Positions 27,770 through 35,509 of a stretch of DNA of 64,000 nucleotides are shown piece after piece. The number at the start of each line of letters is the position of its first letter. The stretch's first letter is position 1. The notes under the pieces are model-generated. The model searched no databases. It saw only the letters and a list, made by a program, of their open reading frames with translations, and had not been told where the DNA came from. The translations under genes were made by a program, and so were the position numbers. The DNA comes from Flagellimonas olearia (lineage in GTDB: Bacteria; Bacteroidota; Bacteroidia; Flavobacteriales; Flavobacteriaceae): positions 1,054,001 through 1,118,000 of the forward strand of contig NZ_WELG01000002.1 in assembly GCF_009184425.1 (NCBI RefSeq), read 5' to 3'.

Positions 27770-27852
27770 AAGTAATCTTTAATGTATTGTTGGCTCCGAC
27801 GCATTGAAGCAATTTAATTTGTTGATACGTGCTTTTAAATTTTTAGAAGCCC

Positions 27853-27889
27853 AAAAAAGAGCAGGAACTAAAAAACACTGCTCTTTTTT
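27853..27889 (+). terminator. Intrinsic terminator
   Basis: Perfect 12-bp inverted repeat (AAAAAAGAGCAG 27853-27864, complement 27878-27889) with a 13-nt loop and six Ts in the right arm. It closes the AraC/small-ORF segment. The following 190 bp hold nothing else I can support until the basic small ORF at 28078. Confidence 0.8.
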
Positions 27890-28077
27890 CTTGGTGTTAC
27901 TTTCCTCCAGCCCAAAAGAATATTTTGCAATCATTGCCCCAGCCATTCCAATTATCCCAAGCCGACAATAAACATTCCGTTGTGAAAAAATGTGTCATCT
28001 ATTTTATTCTGTTCATAACAATGCTCATGCTGGCAAGCACATTGCCATGAAGCAATGACAACTTAAATAAACACACT

Positions 28078-28194
28078 ATGTCAAAAGAAAGAGAAGGAAA
28101 GAAAAAGTCGGGAAAAACACCACCTTCAAAAACCCCCAAAGAAAAAAAGACGGCAAAAAAGGCCAAGCGCAATGCCAAAAATAGATCCGAATAG
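28078..28194 (+). CDS. Very basic 38-residue protein
   Basis: ATG at 28078, TAG at 28192. The product is MSKEREGKKKSGKTPPSKTP then KEKKTAKKAKRNAKNRSE: 16 Lys and 4 Arg in 38 residues, with no hydrophobic core. Small Lys-rich proteins of this style occur in other Bacteroidetes. It may bind nucleic acid or ribosomes, but that is a guess from charge. The start is placed where the frame first opens; the next gene begins 31 bp later on the same strand. Confidence 0.6.
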   Translation: MSKEREGKKKSGKTPPSKTPKEKKTAKKAKRNAKNRSE

Positions 28195-28225
28195 GTGAGA
28201 GATACTAATCTTATATTATTTAATT

Positions 28226-28558
28226 ATGGAAAAGGGTGAATTTGGGGAATCCATTACGTTTAACCTAGCGGATATACTGGAGTTCAATTCCAATGCCATT
28301 GTGGTAAAAAACATAAGTGTCCAGAACAACTGTATCATACAAGCATTCGCATTTGATTTCGGCAAGGTGTTGTCCCATAATGAATCACCTTTTATTCGAT
28401 TCATCCATATCATTGAAGGAAAAGCCGAGGTTGTAATAAATGGTAATTCCACTTTTATGCGGAGAGGGGATTCCATAATTATACCTGCATTTACACCCTG
28501 CTCTTTTGAAGCAAATCATAAATTTAAGATGTTATGTGCCACCATAAAAAATGAATGA
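28226..28558 (+). CDS. Cupin-fold protein
   Basis: A 110-residue protein with a single cupin barrel: VLSHNESPFIRFIHIIEGKAEVVINGNSTFMRRGDSIIIPAFTPC spans motifs 1 and 2. The metal-ligand positions are only partly kept (one His in motif 1, no His in motif 2), so metal binding is doubtful and a ligand-sensing role is possible. It resembles the N-terminal sensing domains of AraC regulators. Confidence 0.7.
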   Translation: MEKGEFGESITFNLADILEFNSNAIVVKNISVQNNCIIQAFAFDFGKVLSHNESPFIRFIHIIEGKAEVVINGNSTFMRRGDSIIIPAFTPCSFEANHKFKMLCATIKNE

Positions 28559-28592
28559 GGTATCGATTTCATCTACACAAAGAACATTGCCA

Positions 28593-28808
28593 ATGAAAAA
28601 GAATAACATTACAAAAAGATATAAAAAAGGAGATCTTGTTTACGCAAAGGTACGGCCCAGTGTCCTTCTTGTAGTACGATTGTACATACGTAAAATCTAC
28701 CACTGCGCCATTCAAAATGATTCAACCGCTAATGAATTGCTTTATTTTGATAGTGAGCTTCTCCCCTATATAAGTGGCATATCAATAATAAAAAAGCAAC
28801 ATAATTGA
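28593..28808 (+). CDS. Conserved small hypothetical protein
   Basis: 71 residues from MKKNNITKRYKKGDLVYAKV, with LLVVRLYIRKIYHCAI and ELLYFDSELL. I recognise the pattern (GDLVYAKV...L.VVR.Y...IYYC...ELVYFE.EL) from small unnamed proteins in Bacteroidetes mobile and accessory regions. The fold looks like a small beta barrel. The frame opens earlier at 28551 but that part overlaps the cupin gene. Function is unknown. Confidence 0.7.
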   Translation: MKKNNITKRYKKGDLVYAKVRPSVLLVVRLYIRKIYHCAIQNDSTANELLYFDSELLPYISGISIIKKQHN

Positions 28809-28816
28809 ATTTTGTT

Positions 28817-29038
28817 ATGGAGTCAATAATTACCAGGTTCATTCTGATTCATTTCATAATAAGCTGTTTAAGAGGATTTTATAGATACTTTATGATTGAA
28901 AAGCACCAATACAATTACTATGACCATTCTATGAAACTTGGGGGGAGGTTGGCTCACAATTGGTTACACAGCACTTTCAATTCAACGACTCTTTTCATTT
29001 CCGTTTGTTTAACCGTCCTGGTATTTTTTATCTCTTAG
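28817..29038 (+). CDS. Small membrane protein
   Basis: 73 residues starting MESIITRFILIHFIISCLRG, with hydrophobic segments at each end (about 3-18 and 53-72) separated by a Tyr/His/Asn-rich stretch (YRYFMIEKHQYNYYDHS). It follows the previous gene by 8 bp. No family is recognised. Confidence 0.5.
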   Translation: MESIITRFILIHFIISCLRGFYRYFMIEKHQYNYYDHSMKLGGRLAHNWLHSTFNSTTLFISVCLTVLVFFIS

Positions 29039-29442
29039 GAATTGCATACTGCCGATATAGAAATGTATCTTTTTCCATAACTTTTTGATAGAATTAAGTC
29101 TATTTTTCTATAGTAATTGACTTGATTTCAGATTGAGTTCCCTAATTCTTAAGTAACAATTAGAATTGCTGTTACAATAATCCTAAATAAAGAGTATTTG
29201 TTCAAAATATTGGGCAAACATCGGCTGTTCATCTGTATACAGAAATTCCTGTTGGTATCAATTGTATGAGAGATCGCCTTATCACGTAAACGTCAAGATG
29301 GTTGCCAAATATGATGTAAAAACTGTTTTGGGAAAGTGGTAAAGGACAATTGAATTATATCGGGACAATGAATGATGGTGTTGAATACCTTATGCCTTCT
29401 CAATAATTTCCTCCTTATCTGCCAAAACATTAAATTAGGTAA
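29039..29442. other. 404-bp AT-rich gap
   Basis: No coding frame is convincing on either strand. One inverted repeat is present: GTAACA at 29153-29158 and TGTTAC at 29170-29175. Nothing else is supported. Confidence 0.5.
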
Positions 29443-30168
29443 ATGAACGACAACATCAGTAAATACTTGCTCTTATTGTGTATTGCATATGCCTATATAC
29501 GGCTGTTTGTAACTTATATAAGATTCTTTGCAAGATATATGTTCAATGAAAGGGTTGGATGGGACAAATACATTGAAAGGCCCCGATTGCTGTTTTATGG
29601 TATTGGGCTACTTCTGATGCATACCACCTATTCTAAGATTATGAAGGATTCCCAGGAATTTTTAAGTGTATATTCCATTTTAAATCTTGTAGTCTTTGTT
29701 CAAGGATTTGTGTTCAGCCAGATAACATGGTCCAAGATGTTCAAAGGTGTTTTTATTCCAAGTATCAAAAAGAAGCTACGCTCATCCAAGAATTTCAATA
29801 TCTCGGCATCCAAATCACATTTGGACAGGCTGTATGATGAACTTGTCAGGTATGAAATGCTAAGACTTGAACAAACTACCAGGGAGGATTTTCTAAATGC
29901 GCTTACCAATAATTGGAATGCACACGAATCCAAAATCCATTTTAACCTGGATTCCCCAAGTGCCAGAGAATTTTATGAGTTCTTCACGACATCTTTTCCA
30001 AACAACTCAATGACCTTAAAGGACTTCTTCGAGACCTCCAATGTTATCCGAAGACCGGATGGCAGACCTTACAACTATTTCACCATAAAGAACGCGCCGA
30101 TACGTACCCCTGTTTCCAAGCGGAATGGAGATCTGCAGGTTGTTTTTTCCTCTTTCCAAAACCAATAG
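29443..30168 (+). CDS. Hypothetical membrane-anchored protein near the mobilisation genes
   Basis: The 241-residue product has three probable transmembrane segments in the first 95 residues (LLLLCIAYAYIRLFVTYI; LLFYGIGLLLMHTTYS; YSILNLVVFVQGFVFSQI). A charged helical region (SKSHLDRLYDELVRYEMLRLE) and a soluble domain with FYEFFTTSFPNN and IRRPDGRPYNYF follow. It lies 93 bp before the excisionase-like gene. I do not recognise the family. A mobilisation-associated role is inferred only from position. Confidence 0.75.
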   Translation: MNDNISKYLLLLCIAYAYIRLFVTYIRFFARYMFNERVGWDKYIERPRLLFYGIGLLLMHTTYSKIMKDSQEFLSVYSILNLVVFVQGFVFSQITWSKMFKGVFIPSIKKKLRSSKNFNISASKSHLDRLYDELVRYEMLRLEQTTREDFLNALTNNWNAHESKIHFNLDSPSAREFYEFFTTSFPNNSMTLKDFFETSNVIRRPDGRPYNYFTIKNAPIRTPVSKRNGDLQVVFSSFQNQ

Positions 30169-30260
30169 GATTACCTACAATTCCAATTTGGATACATGGC
30201 ATGCAATGCTGACATTTCCTTTTGTTTCCCTTGCTAGTTTAGTTCTATAGTCACATAAAA

Positions 30261-30563
30261 ATGGGAAAAATGGATTATTTGGAACTAATGGAGAAATTGG
30301 GCCGAATTGAACGGTTATTGGTCTCCAACAAGGAAGTATTGACATTCGAGGAAACCTGTGAGTATACGGGTATTTCCAGAAGTTATCTGTACAAACTGAC
30401 CGCAGCTAGGGAAATTCCCCATTCCAAGCCCAATGGGAAAATGATATTCTTTGAAAAGAAGAAGCTCAATGAATGGTTATTGCAAAATGGAAGAAAATCC
30501 AAAATGGAAATTGAGGATGCGACCATTAAATACACCCTTAAAAGGAGAAATGGCCAATTGTAG
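30261..30563 (+). CDS. Helix-turn-helix (excisionase/MerR-like) DNA-binding protein
   Basis: A 100-residue protein with a helix-turn-helix of the 'HTH_17' type: LTFEETCEYTGISRSYLYKLTAAREIPHSKPNG followed by KMIFFEKKKLNEWL. This is the winged-helix design of excisionases and related element regulators in Bacteroidetes. It probably assists excision or regulates the mob genes just downstream. Confidence 0.85.
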   Translation: MGKMDYLELMEKLGRIERLLVSNKEVLTFEETCEYTGISRSYLYKLTAAREIPHSKPNGKMIFFEKKKLNEWLLQNGRKSKMEIEDATIKYTLKRRNGQL

Positions 30564-30598
30564 AAAAATGCATTTGATCTTGCGTCTGAGTGAAAATT

Positions 30599-30653
30599 CA
30601 AGATGTGTCATTGTCATGACAAATCTTGCTTTTGCTCCCGGAGGTCGCAAAAG
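30599..30653. other. Candidate origin of transfer upstream of mobC
   Basis: Nested inverted repeats fill the gap between the HTH and mobC genes: CAAGAT (30599-30604) with ATCTTG (30623-30628), the palindrome TTGTCATGACAA (30611-30622), and CTTTTGC (30629-30635) with GCAAAAG (30647-30653). Such symmetry just upstream of mobC/relaxase genes is typical of oriT. No nick site can be assigned. Confidence 0.45.
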
Positions 30654-30664
30654 ATGATGGAAAT

Positions 30665-30961
30665 ATGAAAAAGGAGCTCGTCCAGTTCCGATGCTCGGTC
30701 TACGAGAAGAAACTGCTGAAGGTAAAGGCCAGAAAGAGCGGCCTATCCATCAGTGAATACTGTCGCCGAGCAGCATTCAATGACAGGATAATTGAGCGGA
30801 TGACCGATGAGCAAATTGAGGCCTATAAAATGTTGGTGAAATACCAAAGGAACTTCAAACTGATCACCAATATGTTCCGCAAACGCAACCCAAAATTGGC
30901 AGAAGAAGTAGCCCAACTGGCCAATGAAATACGACAGCACCTTATAAGCTTCAAAAAATGA
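30665..30961 (+). CDS. MobC-like mobilisation accessory protein
   Basis: 98 residues from ATG 30665 (the frame opens with a TTG at 30626 inside the inverted repeats). The first half resembles a ribbon-helix-helix: KELVQFRCSVYEKKLLKVKARKSGLSISEYCRRAAF. The rest is helical (ITNMFRKRNPKLAEEVAQLANEIRQHL). This matches the MobC/MbeC relaxosome accessory family, which binds oriT. Its stop overlaps the relaxase start by 4 bp. Confidence 0.85.
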   Translation: MKKELVQFRCSVYEKKLLKVKARKSGLSISEYCRRAAFNDRIIERMTDEQIEAYKMLVKYQRNFKLITNMFRKRNPKLAEEVAQLANEIRQHLISFKK

Positions 30962-31827
30962 TAGGAAAGGGTAAAGCAATATCACACACTGCAGCTTCCA
31001 TGAGCTATGGACTGAAGGAAGAAAAGGATTCAGAAATTATCCACAGTCAATATCTGGCCGGGGAAACTCCAAGGGAAATTACGGAGGAGTTCAGGGTCAT
31101 TCAACAGCAGAACGAACTATGCAAAAAGAACACGCTAAGCTTTGTGCTAAGCCCGACGATAGAGGACGGTAAAAAACTGGAAGCGAAACAACTGAAAGAA
31201 ATGACCGAACGGTTCCTTAAAGAAATGAGGTTAAAGGAAAATCAGGCTGTGGCCTTTGTACACAGGGACAAGGAACACGTACATGTCCACCTCTATGTGA
31301 ACCGGATAAGCTTTGAGGGAAAGGCCTACAATGACAGTTTCATTGGAAAACGGAGCCAACAAATGGCCGAGAGGGTGGCTAGACAGATGAGCCTCACTAC
31401 AGTAAGGGAGGTGCAACAAGAAAAGTTGTACAGGATGAATGAAATCAGGTCGGAAATACAGCGGATCCATGAAAAAGTCATGGCCAAGGAACGGCCAAGG
31501 GATTTTGACCAGTATATCAAATCGATGGAGGAGAACAAAGTGAAAGTCATCCCGAGTATCAACAGACAGAACCAATTACAGGGCTTTCGGTTCGAGTACA
31601 AAGGAACGAACCTTAAAGGTAGCGAGGTGCACCGTTCCATGTCCATGGGCAGAATCGCGGGCCAAATGAACTTTGAGAAGGACAGGGTACAAAGAATGGC
31701 AAAGGACAGGAGCATGGAACTTTTGGGTAGGACAGTGAATATCCCATCCAATTTGGCAGCAACCATTGCCAAGAAAACAATAAAACTGGCCATCAAAGTG
31801 GTCAGGGATACGGGAATAGGAATCTAA
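30958..31827 (+). CDS. Relaxase / mobilisation nuclease
   Basis: A 289-residue relaxase of the MobA/VirD2-type (PF03432-like) family. The three-His metal motif is HVHVH at residues 107-111, preceded by NQAVAFVHRDKE. The nucleophile is expected near the N terminus; candidates are Tyr17 in MSYGL and Tyr32 in SQYLAG. It should nick oriT and lead the strand into a recipient. At 289 residues it has no primase or helicase domain. It is preceded by mobC and followed by a membrane-anchored helper. Confidence 0.92.
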   Translation: MIGKGKAISHTAASMSYGLKEEKDSEIIHSQYLAGETPREITEEFRVIQQQNELCKKNTLSFVLSPTIEDGKKLEAKQLKEMTERFLKEMRLKENQAVAFVHRDKEHVHVHLYVNRISFEGKAYNDSFIGKRSQQMAERVARQMSLTTVREVQQEKLYRMNEIRSEIQRIHEKVMAKERPRDFDQYIKSMEENKVKVIPSINRQNQLQGFRFEYKGTNLKGSEVHRSMSMGRIAGQMNFEKDRVQRMAKDRSMELLGRTVNIPSNLAATIAKKTIKLAIKVVRDTGIGI

Positions 31828-31837
31828 ATAGTATATC

Positions 31838-32293
31838 ATGGCAAAACTTGATGAAATAGCGGAACTGTTGACCGAGGAGATAAGTGAGTTTGAAAAGAGC
31901 ATCGCACGATTGGAAAAGGTGCATGATGGCATGCAGAACCTTCAACTTAGGCCTGATACTGCTGGGATTGATGCACTCTTGAAAGAGTACAGCAACAATC
32001 AAAAGAAGAACATTGAGGAACAGCAAAAACTAATGCGACGGATTCTTCGCAAGGTGGAGAAATCAATTCTGTTGCCAAGTTGGGCCATAAAACTGTCTTG
32101 GGGATTGTTGGTGTGTGTCCTTTTGGTCATCGGATTTTCGGTCTATCAGGTATCAAGAATATCCAAGAAAGAAGAGGCTGCATATATCAAAGGCCGGGAC
32201 AGTGTCATGGGACATTACGGGACATTCCTTGAGGAGAGCCAGCAGGCAAAGAAACTCTACCAAAAATGGATAGAGGAAAACGGCAAAAAGTAG
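31838..32293 (+). CDS. Membrane-anchored coiled-coil protein of the mob cluster
   Basis: The 151-residue product has an N-terminal helical coiled-coil region (about 1-80, EISEFEKSIARLEKVHDGMQN and NNQKKNIEEQQKLMRRILRKVEKS). One transmembrane helix follows (about 83-105, IKLSWGLLVCVLLVIGFSVY), then a C-terminal charged helix. Similar proteins follow relaxase genes in Flavobacteriia (from memory DUF6730; not certain). It could tether the relaxosome to the membrane. It starts 10 bp after the relaxase. Confidence 0.75.
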   Translation: MAKLDEIAELLTEEISEFEKSIARLEKVHDGMQNLQLRPDTAGIDALLKEYSNNQKKNIEEQQKLMRRILRKVEKSILLPSWAIKLSWGLLVCVLLVIGFSVYQVSRISKKEEAAYIKGRDSVMGHYGTFLEESQQAKKLYQKWIEENGKK

Positions 32294-32407
32294 GATGGCG
32301 CCCTATCCGTTTTTTGCTTAACGTTTATCTGCAGGAACACTACAAAAATCGGACAGGATCCATGCGCAAAGTTTAGAGGTAAGAATTTGGGACATTTGCC
32401 CCCATAA

Positions 32408-32434
32408 AAAAACCATCTTCAAAAGATGGTTTTT
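32408..32434 (-). terminator. Terminator between the mob cluster and the csp gene
   Basis: 11-bp stem AAAAACCATCT (32408-32418) with AGATGGTTTTT (32424-32434) and a 5-nt loop. A/T tracts on both sides make it usable in both directions; it serves the convergent mob cluster and cold-shock gene. Confidence 0.8.
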
Positions 32435-32455
32435 ATTGTTCTTCAATTATAGAAT

Positions 32456-32653
32456 CTAACTGATCAATAATTCGACATTTACTGCGTTCATGCCCTTCTG
32501 CCCCCTTTCCATTGTAAATTTCACCTTATCGTTTTCACGGATTTTATCTATGAGGCCACTTTGGTGCACAAAAACATCATCATTGGAGTCATTGGGCTGA
32601 ATAAAACCAAAGCCCTTCGCTTCATTAAAAAACTTTACTATTCCTTCTCTCAT
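32456..32653 (-). CDS. Cold-shock protein (CspA family)
   Basis: A 65-residue OB-fold protein with RNP1 KGFGFIQ and RNP2 VFVHQS intact, starting [12 protein letters not shown]. Csp proteins bind single-stranded RNA and DNA and loosen mRNA structure. It is inside the mobile element, next to the desaturase and close to the S21/sigma genes. Upstream DNA is very AT-rich; no clear TAnnTTTG box is seen. Confidence 0.92.
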   Translation of the reverse strand: MREGIVKFFNEAKGFGFIQPNDSNDDVFVHQSGLIDKIRENDKVKFTMERGQKGMNAVNVELLIS

Positions 32654-32726
32654 TACTTTATATTTAATATTAATAATATTCTATTCAATGTTTGTTTTTA
32701 TTTGTTGTTTTATTATCACCTCTCTT

Positions 32727-33854
32727 TCAGGTATGAACAGGTTGTACCTTCCCTAACTTTCGTAAAACTCCAACATGGTCGATAATGGCGGCGATAAATG
32801 TTCTTTTTGTATTATAAGGAATCCCAAATTCCCTGGCAGTATCCGCTACGATACCAGATATTTTTCTATAATGTATATGGCAGACATTGGGCAGTAGATG
32901 ATGCTCCACCTGATAGTTCAACCCGCCAATCAGCCATGAAAATATTCTGCTCTTGGGAGAAAAATTAGTTGTTGTGGCCAATTGGTGGTCTGCCCAGTCA
33001 CTTGAAATTACCCCATCTTCATTAGGAAGAGGAAATTCCGTATTCGGCATGATGTGCGCTACTTGAAATACGATACTTATCAGTAGACCTGTAACAAAAT
33101 GCATGCTGAGAAAAGCCAGAACGATGATCCATGGGGACAGAGGTACGACCAACAAGGGTATGATCAAGGCATACGAAAAGTATATCGACTTCCATCCAAC
33201 AATCTTCATGAGCGCATTCCTGTAACCATTTTTTTTGTTGAAAAATCCCATTTTCCGATACCGATCAAGTCTTATGAAATCTTTGGTAGTTATCCAAGAG
33301 ACCGTGGATAGGCCATAAAAGAACCATACATACAAGTATTGAAATCTATGCAGCCCATTTTTTTTGGCATGTGGGGAGAACCGAAGGAAAAAAGGAGCGT
33401 TGATGTCGTCGTCGGCCCCCTCTATATTGGTATAGGTATGATGTAGTACATTGTGTTGGATTTTCCAAACAGCGGCATTACCACCTATGAGGTTCATGGT
33501 GTACCCAAGATATGTGTTCACTTTTTGATTTTTGGAGTAAGATCCATGGATGGCATCGTGCATAATGCCCATTCCTATTCCGGCCATTCCTGTTCCACTT
33601 ATTATATAAAGACCGAAAAGTAATGAGGGAGCGGTAACCATCCCTATGTTTATTAAAATCAAGGGGACAAAAAAAACAGTGAGCATGACCATGGTCTTCA
33701 AAACCATACTTATGTTGGCATGTCTACTGATATTGTTTGTTTTAAAATATGTGCTGACCCGGTTTCTTAGGGTTTTTGAAAAATCAGAATTTGAATTTTT
33801 TGAAAATCTTGGCTTGTTAATGCCATTAATTGCGGTTTGGGATTGCTCACGCAT
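32727..33854 (-). CDS. Front-end (delta-6/delta-5-like) fatty acid desaturase
   Basis: 375 residues from MREQSQTAING (20 in-frame codons upstream look non-native). The three His boxes of a membrane di-iron desaturase are complete: HDAIHGS (from residue 99), HNVLHHTY (from 134) and QVEHHLLP near the C terminus. Gln in place of the first His of box 3 is the mark of front-end (delta-5/delta-6) and acyl-lipid enzymes such as linoleoyl-CoA desaturase. There is no cytochrome b5 domain, so an external ferredoxin is expected. At least four hydrophobic segments flank the boxes. Confidence 0.9.
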   Translation of the reverse strand: MREQSQTAINGINKPRFSKNSNSDFSKTLRNRVSTYFKTNNISRHANISMVLKTMVMLTVFFVPLILINIGMVTAPSLLFGLYIISGTGMAGIGMGIMHDAIHGSYSKNQKVNTYLGYTMNLIGGNAAVWKIQHNVLHHTYTNIEGADDDINAPFFLRFSPHAKKNGLHRFQYLYVWFFYGLSTVSWITTKDFIRLDRYRKMGFFNKKNGYRNALMKIVGWKSIYFSYALIIPLLVVPLSPWIIVLAFLSMHFVTGLLISIVFQVAHIMPNTEFPLPNEDGVISSDWADHQLATTTNFSPKSRIFSWLIGGLNYQVEHHLLPNVCHIHYRKISGIVADTAREFGIPYNTKRTFIAAIIDHVGVLRKLGKVQPVHT

Positions 33855-34560
33855 GTGATATAAAGGGATAATTGATAAGCACAATTGGCTTGGGCATGTT
33901 GAAGAATTATCCAAATATGGGGACCATTACATAATTGTCCGAATCCATAAAGGCGTCACCATCCTTAACGTTTGGCTTAAAATATTTGACTACGTTATAA
34001 ATTAAAAAGAAGAGAGCTGAAAATGAATTGAAGATCTGCGAAGACTAAATTGACTTGGGCTTTCTGAATTTTAACCTCACAAACTTACCATTTATCTGGG
34101 CAGTATTCCCCAATAATGTGTTAATTGTTGAAAACAAGTATTTTAGGAAACGAAACTATTGAAAGGTTGAATTGCCATTTCAAAGGCAATTAGCATCGAA
34201 AAAACGATCGTGCACTATGAAAGTAGAACCATTCCTTATCATAAAATAAACTGGGCAAACGGGTTTAGTTCCAATTTAAATCCTTTCCTTTACAGCGCAT
34301 CACGGGTTATGGACGATGATTGCTCCAATCCTTAAATAAAAAGATAGCCCTCCCCTTTTCCCATTTACAATTCACAAAGGGCCACCTCTTAGTTATTTTT
34401 TGCTTGAACCAATATTCACATTTTTAAGACCAGACCAAACAGGTCAAAGTCCAAAATTTTGTATATGCCAGGGAATCCGACATATCCCTGAAAAAGAGTT
34501 CAATGTGTAAATATTAGCCCTTAATGGCAGGATTTAAATAATAAGTAATGACAATAAAAT
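33855..34560. other. 706-bp non-coding stretch upstream of the S21-like gene
   Basis: No supported gene on either strand. Two hairpins stand out: AATTGCC/GGCAATT at 34170-34191, and CAGGGA/TCCCTG at 34469-34490, the latter 70 bp before the S21-like start. The region must hold promoters for the desaturase (minus) and the S21-NYN-sigma row (plus). No exact TAnnTTTG box was found before the latter. Confidence 0.5.
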
Positions 34561-34755
34561 ATGCTGATAATTAAGATAGTTCCTGGCGAGAACATAGAAA
34601 GGGCCTTAAAAAGGTATAGGAACAAGGTGAGGAACACCCAACAGTTGAAACGTATCAGGGACAATCAGGAGTTTACCAAAAAATCCGAGGAGAGAAGGGA
34701 GGGCCTGAAAAAGGCAATCCATAGAAAGGAATATTTAAAAAAGAATGAGGAGTGA
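34561..34755 (+). CDS. rpsU: Ribosomal protein bS21 paralogue
   Basis: 64 residues, MLIIKIVPGENIERALKRYR at the N terminus and FTKKSEERREGLKKAIHRKEY later, match bS21 (E. coli: F..ALRRFKR, YEKPTTERKR). Length equals that of flavobacterial bS21. In Flavobacteriia bS21, with bS18 and bS6, folds the 16S 3' tail away so that the anti-Shine-Dalgarno is hidden, and Tyr54 of bS21 is reported as important. Aligned without gaps to the F. johnsoniae sequence as I remember it, this copy has His54. Since bS21 is normally a single core gene, this mobile copy is probably extra. It is followed after 4 bp by the NYN gene. Confidence 0.88.
   Translation: MLIIKIVPGENIERALKRYRNKVRNTQQLKRIRDNQEFTKKSEERREGLKKAIHRKEYLKKNEE
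34747..34752 (+). promoter_or_regulatory. Strong Shine-Dalgarno before the NYN/LOTUS gene
   Basis: GAGGAG lies at 34747-34752, seven bases before the ATG at 34760, and sits inside the last codons of the S21-like gene. Strong SD sequences are rare in Flavobacteriia, so this one is notable; it also fixes the NYN start. Confidence 0.6.
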
Positions 34756-34759
34756 TTTT

Positions 34760-35494
34760 ATGGACAAAGATTTAAACCTAGCCGTCTTAATAGACGGTGA
34801 CAATATCCCTTCCAAATATGTGAAGGAAATGTTGGAAGAGATTGCCAAATATGGCAATCCAAGCATTAAGAGGATTTATGGTGATTGGACAAAGCCAAGT
34901 TTGGCGAAATGGAAGGATGTCCTACTAAAAAATGCCATTACCCCTGTGCAACAATATGGGTATACCACCGGTAAGAATTCAACGGACAGTGCCATGATCA
35001 TTGATGCGATGGATATACTGTATTCCGGTAAGGTGAATGGTTTTTCTCTGGTCTCCAGTGACAGTGATTTTACACGTCTGGCCATACGGCTAAGAGAGGC
35101 GGGGATGACCGTTTTTGGTATTGGAGAGCGAAAGACCCCAGACCCCTTTATCGTTTCATGCGACAAGTTCATATATCTCGAAATACTTCATAAGACCCAT
35201 GTTGGGGAATCCAATACTCCTGAGAAAAGTGATAAAAACAAGATTGATAAAATCACCCCAAAGGTTATTGATCTTATACTTTCCACCATTGCCGATGTGG
35301 AAGATGAGGAAGGTTGGGCGTTCTTGGGTGAGGTAGGCGCATTGTTGCAAAAGAAACAACCCAATTTTGATGCAAGAAACTATGGGTTCCGAAAACTTAC
35401 ACCTTTGGTCAAATCCATCGGTCAAATCGAAATAGGGTCCAGGAAGAATCCAAAAGGCAATGGGAACTTGATTTATGTAAGGACGATGACTTAA
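34760..35494 (+). CDS. NYN-domain nuclease-like protein with OST-HTH/LOTUS domain
   Basis: About 244 residues. The N-terminal NYN (PIN-like) domain starts LNLAVLIDGDNIPSKYV, with Asp residues in DGDN, NSTDSAMIIDAMD and VSSDSDFTRLA forming the expected acidic metal site. From about residue 165 a C-terminal domain (KVIDLILSTIADVEDEEGWAFLGEVGALLQKKQPNFDARNYGFRKLTPLV) matches the OST-HTH/LOTUS RNA-binding winged helix. NYN-LOTUS proteins (LabA/MARF1-type) are predicted RNA-degrading or RNA-binding factors. It lies between the S21-like and sigma genes, all within 15 bp spacing. Confidence 0.88.
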   Translation: MDKDLNLAVLIDGDNIPSKYVKEMLEEIAKYGNPSIKRIYGDWTKPSLAKWKDVLLKNAITPVQQYGYTTGKNSTDSAMIIDAMDILYSGKVNGFSLVSSDSDFTRLAIRLREAGMTVFGIGERKTPDPFIVSCDKFIYLEILHKTHVGESNTPEKSDKNKIDKITPKVIDLILSTIADVEDEEGWAFLGEVGALLQKKQPNFDARNYGFRKLTPLVKSIGQIEIGSRKNPKGNGNLIYVRTMT

Positions 35495-35509
35495 TGAAGA
35501 ACAAAACCT

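Noticed and set aside
29281-29442. Possible gene remnant before the 29443 gene (short Lys/Val-rich open stretches)
   Set aside because: Stops interrupt every frame and no similarity to a known family is visible, so a pseudogene cannot be supported.
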